A DNA stretch of 64,000 nucleotides, taken from positions 107,168 to 171,167 of the forward strand of contig DCYB01000011.1 in NCBI GenBank assembly GCA_002331385.1, in the 5' to 3' direction. Positions within the stretch are counted from its first letter, which is position 1. The number at the start of each line of letters is the position of its first letter. The position numbers and the translations under genes are program-made. Of the stretch, positions 16,053-24,908 are shown one piece after another. Under the pieces are notes generated by a model, which ran no database searches, was not told the origin of the DNA, and saw nothing but the letters and a program-made list of their open reading frames with translations. This DNA comes from Comamonadaceae bacterium UBA2121 (GTDB lineage: Bacteria > Pseudomonadota > Gammaproteobacteria > Burkholderiales > Burkholderiaceae_C).

Positions 16053-17573
16053 ATGCATAGCCTACAGACACTGGGCGCGGCGTTGTTTATGTCAATGGCG
16101 GCGCTGGGCCAGGGATACGCGACGGAACTGCTGGCCAATGGCAGTTTTGAAGCGAACGGTGGTAGCGGCAGCACGTCGTTCATCGGATGGCAGAGCTTCG
16201 CGCAAGCGGGTTCACAGGGCGGCTTTGTTGCGCAACATGGCAGCAAAAGCGCCGTCACTCCGGTTGCCGTAGCAGCACCGCCTAACGGCACCTTTGCCGC
16301 CATGAGTGATCAGCCCGGACCGGGAAGCCACGCGCTGTACCAGGACATTGCGATACCTGCTGGCTATCCGGCGTCGCTGACGGCGAAGGTCTATGTGCAG
16401 AGTGCGAGCAGCCTGGCGGCTGCGCCCCCGTCACTGGACTACACACTGGCACAGCCCAACCAGCAAGCGCGTATCGATGTGATGCATCCAGCAGCGGCAC
16501 TCGACGACGTGGGCGCCGGGGTGTTGGCGAACGTGTTCCAGTGGCCCCCGGCAGGAACGGCCCCTTCGTATCCCGCGCAAAGCAGTGGCTATGAGACCGT
16601 GACGCTGGATCTCTCCGCTTATGTCGGTCAAACGATCCGGCTGCGCTTGGCAGAAGTCGACAATCGACAGAGCCTGTTCTTTGGCGTGGATGCGCTCAGC
16701 ATTCAAAGTGGGGCTCCTGTGGTTCTCTTGGGCTCTCCGATGATCACCGGGTTTTTTGTGCAGGGAACGAGTGGAGAACTGACGTTCACCCCGGTGAACA
16801 GTGTTCCCGGTCAGACCGTGGAGGGCTACACGGCACGGTGTATCCCGGCGGCTGGTGGTGGTCCGGTTGTCACCGGCACATCGGTGACATCGCCCATCAC
16901 CGTGACCGGCTTGAGTGCGGGAGAGAGCTACAACTGCACGGTCGCAGCAAACACCGCGACGTCGAGTGGCCCCTCCAGTGCAAGCGTGAACATTGCCACG
17001 CCGCCTGCGGGCTCGAATGCCACGGTCGTCTCGATGCCTTCTACAGGAGGCGCGGTAACCAGCAGTGCCACGATTGGGCTCAGCGGCGCGGGGGGTGCCT
17101 CCACGAGCTGCACGTTGGCGCCAGGGTCGGGATTCCAGCCTGTGAGCAGCGCCCCGGTTCCTCCGCCGCAGGGAACTGCTGCGTATCCACTGGGGCTACT
17201 CAGTGTGTCGCTGACCGGATGCTCGCCGGGCGCGACAGTGCAAGTGGAAGTCGCATTGGACTCGCCCATCCCTGGAGGCGCAACGTATTGGAAGTATGGC
17301 CCCACACCGACGAACCCTGCGCCACATTGGTATCCGTTTGGCGGCTTCAGCGCGTCCGGCAACAGTTACACGCTCACACTGATCGACGGGTCCGAGGGTG
17401 ACGACGATCTGGACAAGAACGGCACGATCAAAGACCCGGGCGGGGTGATGGTGCCAGTGGGGGTGGGCGGGGATAGTATTGCTGTTCCGCTGTGGAATCT
17501 CTGGGCGTTGTTGGGCGCTTCTTTGGTGATCTCGCTGGCTGCCGTCCGGCGAAGAGGAGCGACCCGACGTTGA
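16053..17573 (+). CDS. exported protein with fibronectin-like and choice-of-anchor U domains and IPTL-CTERM-like tail
   Basis: A 506-residue surface or secreted protein. After a signal peptide (to about residue 25) comes a jelly-roll-like region starting ELLANGSFEANGG. A fibronectin III-like domain follows (ITVTGLSAGESYNCTVAAN). Next is a choice-of-anchor U domain: YWKYGPTPTNPAPHWYPFG and DGSEGDDDLDKNGTIKDPGG. The C-terminus has the three-part sorting layout: VPLWNLWALLG, a hydrophobic helix, and RRRGATRR. It departs from the usual IPTLSxW but aligns in plan. AGGAG precedes the ATG. It probably forms a pair with the beta-helix gene upstream. No exosortase-like gene is visible here. Confidence 0.78.
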   Translation: MHSLQTLGAALFMSMAALGQGYATELLANGSFEANGGSGSTSFIGWQSFAQAGSQGGFVAQHGSKSAVTPVAVAAPPNGTFAAMSDQPGPGSHALYQDIAIPAGYPASLTAKVYVQSASSLAAAPPSLDYTLAQPNQQARIDVMHPAAALDDVGAGVLANVFQWPPAGTAPSYPAQSSGYETVTLDLSAYVGQTIRLRLAEVDNRQSLFFGVDALSIQSGAPVVLLGSPMITGFFVQGTSGELTFTPVNSVPGQTVEGYTARCIPAAGGGPVVTGTSVTSPITVTGLSAGESYNCTVAANTATSSGPSSASVNIATPPAGSNATVVSMPSTGGAVTSSATIGLSGAGGASTSCTLAPGSGFQPVSSAPVPPPQGTAAYPLGLLSVSLTGCSPGATVQVEVALDSPIPGGATYWKYGPTPTNPAPHWYPFGGFSASGNSYTLTLIDGSEGDDDLDKNGTIKDPGGVMVPVGVGGDSIAVPLWNLWALLGASLVISLAAVRRRGATRR

Positions 17574-17633
17574 TGCGTTGATTCATCCGGTATCCTTGCG
17601 TCGGATGCTGCGCTGCAGCCCATTTCGCCCCGG

Positions 17634-18386
17634 ATGAATTTTCGCCTCATGAGCATGCCCGACGCCCTTTCCAATGACACTGGTTCCGACATCACCCAAT
17701 TGAGCAGCGCACAGCCATCAGACTGGCCTGTCGCTGCGGGCTGGCAGCCGCTGGTGGATGAATTCTTCGCCAGTGCCAAGGGCAATGCCTTGCTTGCGCA
17801 CCTGCAATCGCGGCTGGATGCGGGTGCGGTGATTTTTCCGCCCAGGCCGTTGCGGGCGCTGGAGCTCACGCCGCCCGAGGACGTGCGTGTGGTGATTCTG
17901 GGGCAGGACCCGTATCACGGTCGTGGTCAGGCAGAAGGGCTGGCGTTTTCGGTGGCACCGGGCGTGCGTTTGCCGCCGTCGCTGCAGAACATCTTCAAGG
18001 AAATGCAGCGCGATCTGGGCGTGGCGTTTCCGCCGTTTCCCGATCCGGGCGGCAGCCTGGCGAAGTGGGCGACGCACGGCGTGCTGCTGCTCAACACCTG
18101 CCTGACGGTGGAAGAAGGCCAGGCTGCGAGCCACGCCGGTAAAGGCTGGGAGCAGCTTACCGATGCTGTCATCCAGCATGTGGCCCAGAGCGACAAGCCG
18201 GTAGTGTTCATGCTCTGGGGCAACCATGCGCAATCCAAGCGCGCCTTCATTCCGCAAGATCGCGGGCATCTGGTGCTGACAAGTAACCACCCCTCGCCGC
18301 TGTCGGCGTTGCGCCCGCCGGTGCCCTTCATCGGCAACGGGCACTTCAGTCAGGCCAGGGCGTTTCGCGCACAGCACGGCGGTTGA
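17634..18386 (+). CDS. ung: uracil-DNA glycosylase, family 1
   Basis: A 250-residue base-excision repair enzyme that removes uracil from DNA. The catalytic water-activating motif GQDPYHG is at about residues 90–96, FKEMQRDLG follows, LLLNTCLTVEEGQAASHAGKGW is the uracil pocket, and HPSPLSALRPP near the end is the DNA-intercalation loop. ATG 17634, 17649 and 17655 are all possible starts and none has a strong Shine-Dalgarno sequence; family members begin near the later ones. It is convergent with the LysR gene, 18 bp away. Confidence 0.97.
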   Translation: MNFRLMSMPDALSNDTGSDITQLSSAQPSDWPVAAGWQPLVDEFFASAKGNALLAHLQSRLDAGAVIFPPRPLRALELTPPEDVRVVILGQDPYHGRGQAEGLAFSVAPGVRLPPSLQNIFKEMQRDLGVAFPPFPDPGGSLAKWATHGVLLLNTCLTVEEGQAASHAGKGWEQLTDAVIQHVAQSDKPVVFMLWGNHAQSKRAFIPQDRGHLVLTSNHPSPLSALRPPVPFIGNGHFSQARAFRAQHGG

Positions 18387-18404
18387 CGCCGCGCGGCGCG
18401 CCCA

Positions 18405-19352
18405 TCACGCGCCCTGCAAGCGCGCGATGAGCAGCTCCTGAAAGGCGGCGGTGGCCGGTTGCGGGCTGCGGTCCGCGAGTGCCTGTACCTCGATGTCACG
18501 CATGTCCATGCCGGCATCGGACAGCGGCTTGACGATCAATTCGCCGCTGGCAACCAGATGTCGCACGCTCACTTCGCTGGACACGCTCGCCGCGCCGGAG
18601 TGCATGACGTACTTGAGCAGAGTCTTCACATGGTTGCTCACCAGCACCGGGTTCAGCTCCAGGTCCTGCCGCGCGCAGGCCATGTCGATCACTTGCCGCA
18701 CAGCGGTTTCCGCCGGCGGCAGTGCCAACGGGTGGCGTGTGAGTTCGGCCAGCGAAATGCTGCGCCTGCGCGCCAATGCATGACCCGGCGGTAGCACGGC
18801 GACGACCGGCGCAGATTGCCGGTGCACCACGCGCAGCCCCGGGACCGGCGCGAGGCTGAAGCACAGGCCGATCTCCGCATCGCCCATGAGCACATGGCGC
18901 GAGACCTGTGACGTGCTACTGACCAGCACCTCGAAGCGCACGCCCGGGAAGTCGCGCTGGAACTGGGCGCACACGTCGGGCACCAGTTCGTTGGCAAACG
19001 CATCGGAGGTGGCGATGCGCACCGCACCGCTTTGCAGGCTGTGCAGCGCGCGAATGGCTTCCACGGCTTGCTCCGCTTCCAGACCAATGCGGCGCGCATG
19101 CCGCGCGAGGATGTCGCCCGCTGGCGTGGGCACCATGCCGCGTGCGTGGCGCTCGAACAGCGGTGTGCCGATGTGCGCCTCCAGACCGCCGATCTGCCGA
19201 CTGATGGCGGACATGGCGACGTGCAGGCGCTGCGAGGCCAGACTCACCGAGCCGCTTTGCACGACCTCCAGGAAGTAACGCAGTGCGGTGTCTTGCAGAT
19301 GGTTGGCGGAAGACATGGGGAGCGATGATTGAATTGCCGTATCGGAAAACAC
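18405..19352 (-). CDS. LysR-type transcriptional regulator
   Basis: A regulator of 315 residues from the GTG at 19352, or 303 from the ATG at 19316; neither has a good Shine-Dalgarno sequence. The winged helix-turn-helix is at LRYFLEVVQSGSVSLASQRL through AMSAISRQIGGLEAHIGTPLF, followed by the type 2 periplasmic-binding-like effector domain. It is divergent from the Bug/gamma-glutamyltransferase pair across about 120 bp, the usual arrangement for a LysR regulator controlling that pair. The inducer is unknown. Confidence 0.9.
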   Translation of the reverse strand: MFSDTAIQSSLPMSSANHLQDTALRYFLEVVQSGSVSLASQRLHVAMSAISRQIGGLEAHIGTPLFERHARGMVPTPAGDILARHARRIGLEAEQAVEAIRALHSLQSGAVRIATSDAFANELVPDVCAQFQRDFPGVRFEVLVSSTSQVSRHVLMGDAEIGLCFSLAPVPGLRVVHRQSAPVVAVLPPGHALARRRSISLAELTRHPLALPPAETAVRQVIDMACARQDLELNPVLVSNHVKTLLKYVMHSGAASVSSEVSVRHLVASGELIVKPLSDAGMDMRDIEVQALADRSPQPATAAFQELLIARLQGA

Positions 19353-19473
19353 CTATTGTGAAGCATTGCCGATATGGCAAACATCCCTTGCTGAATTTCT
19401 GATAGTCCTGCGGGCCCTGCGCGCCTAAGATAGAACGCTTTTTTTCAGTTGTTCGATGGAATCCGAGGGGACT

Positions 19474-20511
19474 ATGACACGACCAATCAACGGGCCACAG
19501 AGCCCATCTTCAACACAGTCCATGCGCCGGCGCAATGCCGTTGGCGCGCTGCTGGTTGCAGGGCTGGCGTGTGCCACCGGCTCGGCGGCGTGGGCGCAGG
19601 GCGGCGCGGCGTGGCCCGCCAAACCGATCCGCGTGATCGTGCCGTTTCCTGCCAGTGGCGCGACGGACCTGATCTCGCGCGTGCTGGCGCAGCGCGTGTC
19701 GCAAGACCTGGGCCAGCAACTCGTGGTGGACAACAAGCCCGGCGCGGGCGGCACCATCGGCACGGCAGAAGTGGCCAAGGCGCAGCCGGATGGCTACACC
19801 ATCCTGTTCACGACGAGCAGCACGCACGCGATCTCGCCGCACCTGATGCCCAAGCTGAACTACAACGTGAACCGGGATTTCACGCCCATCGCGCATGTGG
19901 CGGATGCGGCCAGCGTGTTGCTGGTGACGCCGTCGCTGCCGGTGAAAAACGTGCAGGAACTCATCAGCTACGCCAAGCAGCACCCCGGCAAGGTGAACTA
20001 CGCCACCAGCGGCAACGGCACCATCGTGCACCTGAACACGGCGGCCTTTGCGGCGCGCGCGGGCGTGGGGCTGACGCATGTGCCGTACAAGGGCACGGCG
20101 CAGTCCATCACCGATCTGGCTTCGGGTCAGGTGCAGATGCTGTTCGATTCGATTCCCACCGGCATGCCGCATGTGGCCAGCGGCCGCTTGCGTGCCCTGG
20201 CGGTGACAGGCGAGCAACGCAGCGCACTCGCGCCGGAACTGCCCACGATTGCGGAGTCGGGACTGCCTGGCTACGCGTCGGTGACCTGGTTCGGCGTGTA
20301 CGGCCCCGCGGGCATGAAGCCGGAGCTGGTGCAGAAGATCAACGCGGCGTTCAATGCGGCCATCCAGAACCCTGAGGTCGCAGCGGCACTTGCCAAGCTC
20401 GGCGCAGAACCGGCCAAGCCCGGCACGCCCGCGCAATTCGAATCGATGGTGAAGGCCGACAGCGCGCGTTGGGCCAAGGTCATCAAGGACAACCACATTT
20501 CTCTGGATTGA
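19474..20511 (+). CDS. Bug-family tripartite tricarboxylate transporter substrate-binding protein
   Basis: A 345-residue periplasmic binding protein of the TctC/Bug family. A twin-arginine-like start MRRRNAVGALLVAGLA precedes cleavage near AWAQ. The mature part has WPAKPIRVIVPFPASGATDL, VVDNKPGAGGTIGTAEVAKA, YATSGNGTIVHL and VPYKGTAQSITDLASGQVQM, the ligand-binding loops of the family. The ATG at 19474 follows GAGGGG. No TctA/TctB membrane genes are nearby; orphan Bug proteins are normal in Burkholderiales. It is 5 bp from the next start, so it is probably co-translated with the gamma-glutamyltransferase. Confidence 0.93.
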   Translation: MTRPINGPQSPSSTQSMRRRNAVGALLVAGLACATGSAAWAQGGAAWPAKPIRVIVPFPASGATDLISRVLAQRVSQDLGQQLVVDNKPGAGGTIGTAEVAKAQPDGYTILFTTSSTHAISPHLMPKLNYNVNRDFTPIAHVADAASVLLVTPSLPVKNVQELISYAKQHPGKVNYATSGNGTIVHLNTAAFAARAGVGLTHVPYKGTAQSITDLASGQVQMLFDSIPTGMPHVASGRLRALAVTGEQRSALAPELPTIAESGLPGYASVTWFGVYGPAGMKPELVQKINAAFNAAIQNPEVAAALAKLGAEPAKPGTPAQFESMVKADSARWAKVIKDNHISLD

Positions 20512-20516
20512 TCAGC

Positions 20517-22121
20517 ATGTCATCTGTCATCAAGGATTGGACGCTTCCCTACGCATCGCACCGCTCGTCGGTGCTCGGGCGCAACGTGGTCACCACCTCG
20601 CAACCGCTGGCGGCGCAAGCGGGCCTGCGCATGCTGCTGGCGGGCGGCAATGCAGTGGATGCGGCCATTGCCGCCGCCATGGCGCTGACGGTGGTCGAGC
20701 CTTCGGGCTGCGGCATCGGTAGCGACGGTTTCGCCATCGTCTGGGACGGCAAGGAACTGCACGGCCTGAACGCATCGGGGCGCTCGCCGGATGCATGGAC
20801 GCCGGAATATTTCCAACAGCTCGGCGGCATTCCCGAAAAAGGCTGGAACGCGGTGACCGTGCCGGGCGCCGTGTCCGCGTGGGTGGAACTGTCCCGGCGC
20901 TTTGGCCGCCTGCCGTTTGCGCAAGTCGCGCAGCCAGCGATCGACTATGCGCGCAACGGGTTTCCGGTCTCTCCGGTGATCTCCACGCTGTGGTCGCTGG
21001 CGGTGCAAAAGCTGGGTGATCAACCCGGCTTTGCCGAGTGCTTCATGCCCCAGGGCCGTGCGCTGCGTGCAGGCGAAATCTTCAAGAGCGAGGCACATGC
21101 GCGCACGCTGGAGCTGATCGCCCAGACCCATGGCGAAGCGTTCTATCGTGGCGAGCTGGCGCAGAAGATGGCGGCGCACTGCAAGGCCAACGGCGGCGTG
21201 ATGACCGAGGACGATCTGGCATCGCACAAGGCCGACTGGGTTGGCACCGTGTCGCAAAAGTTTGGCGATTCCGTGATCCACGAGATTCCGCCCAATGGGC
21301 AGGGCATAGCCGCGCTCATGGCGCTGGGCATGCTCGATGAGTTGGGCATCGGCGCAGCGCCGCTCGACAGCGTGCAGACCGTACACCTGCAGATCGAGGC
21401 GATGAAGCTCGCGCTGGCCGATCTGCAAGAGTACAACGCCGATATGGACTACATGCGCGTGGACCCGCAAAGCGAGTTGCTCAGCCGTGACTATCTGCGT
21501 GAACGCGCCAAGCTCATCCAGCACGATCGGGCCAGCCAGCCGACCTATGGCGCGCCCCAACGTGGCGGCACGGTGTACTTGTGCGCGACCGATGCGAGCG
21601 GCATGATGGTGTCGTTCATCCAGTCAAACTACATGGGCTTTGGCTCCGGCGTGGTCGTGCCGGGCACGGGCATCAGCCTGCAAAACCGTGGCTTCGGCTT
21701 CACCACACAAAGCGGACACGCCAACGAGGTGGGCCCGCGCAAGCGCCCGTCGCACACCATCATTCCCGCGTTTGCCATGAACGCTGATGGCACACCACAG
21801 ATGGCCTTCGGCGTGATGGGCGGCCCAATGCAATCGCAGGGCCACGTGCAGATGGCCGTGCGCGTGCTGCGTTACGGCCAGAACCCGCAGGCCGCTGCGG
21901 ACGCGCCGCGCTGGCGCGTGACCGGTGGGCGCGGTGTGGCGGTCGAGCCCGCGTTCGACCCCGAGGTGGTGGCCGGTCTGCGCGCCATGGGGCACGACGT
22001 GACCGTGGAAGAGGGCAATGGTGTGTTCGCGTTCGGCGGTGCACAGCTCATCCTGCGCGATGGCGATCACTACGTCGCGGGGTCCGATCCCCGCAAGGAC
22101 GGTCAGGCAGTGGCCTATTGA
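20517..22121 (+). CDS. gamma-glutamyltransferase family protein
   Basis: A 534-residue Ntn-hydrolase with QAGLRMLLAGGNAVDAAIAA, VVEPSGCGIGSDGFAIVWDG and GWNAVTVPGAVSAWVELSRR. The autocleavage nucleophile is Thr352 in GGTVYLCATDASG, and FGVMGGPMQSQGHVQM is near the end. The start at 20517 lacks a signal peptide, unlike periplasmic Ggt, so this enzyme is probably cytoplasmic and may act on an imported gamma-glutamyl or acyl-amide compound. Linkage to a Bug binding protein and a LysR regulator supports a small catabolic unit. Substrate unknown. Confidence 0.9.
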   Translation: MSSVIKDWTLPYASHRSSVLGRNVVTTSQPLAAQAGLRMLLAGGNAVDAAIAAAMALTVVEPSGCGIGSDGFAIVWDGKELHGLNASGRSPDAWTPEYFQQLGGIPEKGWNAVTVPGAVSAWVELSRRFGRLPFAQVAQPAIDYARNGFPVSPVISTLWSLAVQKLGDQPGFAECFMPQGRALRAGEIFKSEAHARTLELIAQTHGEAFYRGELAQKMAAHCKANGGVMTEDDLASHKADWVGTVSQKFGDSVIHEIPPNGQGIAALMALGMLDELGIGAAPLDSVQTVHLQIEAMKLALADLQEYNADMDYMRVDPQSELLSRDYLRERAKLIQHDRASQPTYGAPQRGGTVYLCATDASGMMVSFIQSNYMGFGSGVVVPGTGISLQNRGFGFTTQSGHANEVGPRKRPSHTIIPAFAMNADGTPQMAFGVMGGPMQSQGHVQMAVRVLRYGQNPQAAADAPRWRVTGGRGVAVEPAFDPEVVAGLRAMGHDVTVEEGNGVFAFGGAQLILRDGDHYVAGSDPRKDGQAVAY

Positions 22122-22217
22122 GTGCCGACCTGGCGCGCGCGTCTGGCGGTCTTGGCTGACAGGCGCGCGGGGGGACGCTTCGCATAATTGGTGCATCGTT
22201 GGCACTTGAGGATGCAT

Positions 22218-22799
22218 ATGAACTCCCCCTTTCCATCCGGTTCCGGTTTTGACCCCGCACGCCTGCGCGACACGGTGGGCCGCAGTTGGTGGGTCATATT
22301 GCTGTTTGGCGTGTTCTCGGTGCTGTTCGGCATCATGGCGTTTGCCAACCCGCTGGCCGCCGGCGCGGGGCTGACCTGGGCCATCGGCCTGCTGGCGCTG
22401 GCAGAGGGCGTCGTCGGTTTGATTGGCGCCTTCGGCAAGGACGCCGGCGTGAATCGCGGCTGGATGATCCTCTATGCCGCGATCTCCATCATTTTCGGTC
22501 TGCTGGCGGTGATCAACCCGCTGTCCATGGCCACCAGCATCGCCATGGTGATGGGCATCTGGTTCATCGTCTCGGGCGTGATGCGCGTGATCTGGGCGAT
22601 CCGCGTGCGCAAGGAAATCGACAACGAATGGCTGCTCATTCTGGGCGGCGTCCTCGGCATCGCGCTGGGTGTTCTGCTGGTGATGGCGCCCGTCGCAGGC
22701 GTGCTCGTCGGCACCATCTGGATTGCCGCAGGCGCCCTGATTTATGGGGCGCTGCAAATCTGGGCGGCCTTCAAGGTGCGCAAGCTGAACCAGCGCTGA
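22218..22799 (+). CDS. HdeD-like membrane protein (DUF308)
   Basis: A 193-residue inner-membrane protein with about six helices in three repeated pairs: WWVILLFGVFSVLFGIMAF, GWMILYAAISIIFGLLAVI and WLLILGGVLGIALGVLLVM each open one pair. This repeat is characteristic of the HdeD/DUF308 family, linked to acid resistance in E. coli. I chose the ATG at 22218 because GAGG lies 7 nt upstream; the ATG at 22212 is too close to it. It stands alone, convergent with the DMT transporter gene. Confidence 0.85.
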   Translation: MNSPFPSGSGFDPARLRDTVGRSWWVILLFGVFSVLFGIMAFANPLAAGAGLTWAIGLLALAEGVVGLIGAFGKDAGVNRGWMILYAAISIIFGLLAVINPLSMATSIAMVMGIWFIVSGVMRVIWAIRVRKEIDNEWLLILGGVLGIALGVLLVMAPVAGVLVGTIWIAAGALIYGALQIWAAFKVRKLNQR

Positions 22800-22831
22800 T
22801 GTGTGGTGTGGGTGTTGTCCCGCTGGCTGCT

Positions 22832-23725
22832 TCAGCGTGATTCGCGCACGGACAGCCACACGGTCAGCAGACCGCCCACTGCGATGGTAAGCATTCCGAC
22901 CACGGCCCAGCGGTCGGGGATGTGGCCGTACATGAACCAGCCCGCGCACAGCGCAAACGGGATTTGCGCATACAGGAACGGCGTGATGGTGGCGGGCCTG
23001 GCGTGTTCATAGGCTTGCAGCAAGAGCAGGTGACCGATGGCGCTGCCGACGCCCATGGCAAACGCGCCCAGCCATAGACCCGGCGTCATGCCGCCCGTCC
23101 AACTCCACGGCAGGATGAGCGTGGTGAGCACGAGTGCAAACAGGCTGGTGTAAATCTGCGTGGTCATCGGGCGTTCGCGGCCCGCCATTTCGCTGCTCAC
23201 GATCTGGTAGGCCGTATTCGTCAGCAGTTGCAGCGTGGGCCACAGCAGCGCGCCGAACGAGAAGTCCGCGCCACCGGGGCGAATGATGACCAGTGTTCCG
23301 GCGAATCCCATGCACACCAGCGCCCAGCGCAAACGGCTCACGGGTTGTTTCAGCCAGAGCGCGGCGACCAGCGTCATGGCAATGGGTGTCATCGCCACGA
23401 TGGCGGTGAACTCCGCCAGTGGCAGGTAACGCAGGCTCATCATCGCGCAGCCATTGCTGGCGCAGAACAGCGTGGCGCGAACCAGTTGGAAACGCCAGTG
23501 CGTGGTGCGGAAGATGTCTGCGCCGTAGCGCGATGTGCCCATGCCGATGGTGAGCAGGGTCTGCAGGCTGTAGCGCAACCACAGTGCCATGAAGATGGGC
23601 ACGAGCGAGCCAACGTACTTGGAGCCGGTGTCCAGCACCGAAAACGCGGCGGTGGCAGCGATGGTCAGACCGATACCGGTCAGCGCGGAGGAAGGAACCT
23701 GGGGCACGTGTGGAGCGACCGCCAT
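22832..23725 (-). CDS. DMT-superfamily transporter (EamA domains)
   Basis: A 297-residue permease with about ten membrane helices in two EamA repeats. The first repeat includes FMALWLRYSLQTLLTIGMG and PLAEFTAIVAMTPIAMTLVAAL; the second includes YTSLFALVLTTLILPWSW and AYEHARPATITPFLYAQIPFA. The family exports metabolites such as amino acids or nucleosides; this member cannot be assigned. The start lies about 250 bp from the siderophore gene start on the other strand, so the two promoters share that spacer. Confidence 0.88.
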   Translation of the reverse strand: MAVAPHVPQVPSSALTGIGLTIAATAAFSVLDTGSKYVGSLVPIFMALWLRYSLQTLLTIGMGTSRYGADIFRTTHWRFQLVRATLFCASNGCAMMSLRYLPLAEFTAIVAMTPIAMTLVAALWLKQPVSRLRWALVCMGFAGTLVIIRPGGADFSFGALLWPTLQLLTNTAYQIVSSEMAGRERPMTTQIYTSLFALVLTTLILPWSWTGGMTPGLWLGAFAMGVGSAIGHLLLLQAYEHARPATITPFLYAQIPFALCAGWFMYGHIPDRWAVVGMLTIAVGGLLTVWLSVRESR

Positions 23726-23904
23726 CTGCCGGTTCCCTCGGGCGGGTTCCTGTGCGTGGATGTGCGTTGGTGTGTGAATGGCTGATTATAAAAATCCGGC
23801 TGATTTCTTGCGCACGGAACACATTGGTCTGCAAACCGGTGCTGGCAAAGTCCCGCGCGCTGGCCCGGCTTTGGCGAGGACTGTCGCAGGCAGATGGTAG
23901 GATG

Positions 23905-23923
23905 AATGATATTGATTCGCAAT
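23905..23923 (+). promoter_or_regulatory. probable Fur box upstream of siderophore ABC operon
   Basis: AATGATATTGATTCGCAAT lies 52 bp before the binding-protein ATG. It matches the tandem GATAAT-like hexamers of Fur boxes. It is nearly the same as the site at 29983–30001 before the receptor gene (AATGA.A.TGATTCGCA shared), which strongly suggests one iron-responsive regulon. Confidence 0.7.
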
Positions 23924-23975
23924 TGCGAAATTTACATTCGTCGCCCATGTCTGGTGACGTCAAGGAGTTATTTTC

Positions 23976-24908
23976 ATGGTCAGCGGTTTTTCACGACGTC
24001 ATCTGGTGCTTGCTTTGGGCACCGCATTGGCCTTGTCCGGCGCACCTGCCTGGGCGGCGGATGTCACGGTGAAGGATGCCTCGGGTGACGTGAAGCTGCC
24101 GCTGAAGCCCAAGACGGTGTTGGTCTACGATCTGGCGGCCATCGATATCATCCAGTCGTTCGGCGGCGACGTGCAGGGTGTGCCCAACGTGGTGACGGTG
24201 CCGAAGTTTCTGTCCAGATACATGGACCAGAGCAAGTATCCGCATGTGGGCAGCCTGTTCGATCCGGACTACGAAAAGGTGAAGGCGCTCAAGCCCGATC
24301 TGATCATCGCGTCGGGACGCACCCAGCCCAAGGTGCCTGAGTTGAAGAAGTACGCGCCCGTGCTCGATCTGACCGTGAGCGATGGCGAGCAGATCCCGCA
24401 GGTGTTCCGCAATATCCGCGCGGTGGCTGCGGTGTATGGCGTGCCGGAAAAGGGCGAGGCGCAGATCCGTGAAATCGAGGCGGAGATTGCGGACGTGAAG
24501 GCCAAGGCAACGGGCAAGGGCTCGGTGCTGTTTCTCATGACCAACGGCGGCAAGATGAGTGTGTACGGCCCGGGCTCGCGCTTCGATATGCTCTACAGCA
24601 CCTTTGGCGCTTCGCCGTTGAAGGACCAGATCGAAGTGTCCAAACATGGGCAGGCGGTGTCGTTTGAGTACCTGCTCAAGACCAATCCGGATTGGCTGCT
24701 GGTGCTGGACCGCGATGCCGCCATCGGGCGCGAAGGCGCATCGGCGCAGAAGCTGCTCGACAACAAATTGGTGCATGCCACCAAGGCCTGGCGCAACCAG
24801 CAGATCGTTTACCTGAACGCGACCAATTGGTACGTGCTGTCCAACGCGGGACCCACCGCCATCCGGGAGAATCTGCAGCAGTTGTCGGATGCCTTTGCCG
24901 CGAAATAA
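23976..24908 (+). CDS. siderophore ABC transporter substrate-binding protein (YclQ/FatB-like)
   Basis: A 310-residue periplasmic protein with a signal peptide (HLVLALGTALALSGAPAWA, cleavage about residue 28). The cluster A-9 iron-siderophore fold is visible: VTVKDASGDVKLPLKPKTV, PHVGSLFDPDYEKVKALKPD, DLIIASGRTQPKV, and a long linking helix (IREIEAEIADVKAKA). The pattern resembles YclQ/FatB proteins, which bind petrobactin or other catecholate/citrate siderophores. The ATG follows AAGGAG. A Fur-box-like site lies upstream. Its stop overlaps the next gene by 20 bp. Confidence 0.9.
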   Translation: MVSGFSRRHLVLALGTALALSGAPAWAADVTVKDASGDVKLPLKPKTVLVYDLAAIDIIQSFGGDVQGVPNVVTVPKFLSRYMDQSKYPHVGSLFDPDYEKVKALKPDLIIASGRTQPKVPELKKYAPVLDLTVSDGEQIPQVFRNIRAVAAVYGVPEKGEAQIREIEAEIADVKAKATGKGSVLFLMTNGGKMSVYGPGSRFDMLYSTFGASPLKDQIEVSKHGQAVSFEYLLKTNPDWLLVLDRDAAIGREGASAQKLLDNKLVHATKAWRNQQIVYLNATNWYVLSNAGPTAIRENLQQLSDAFAAK

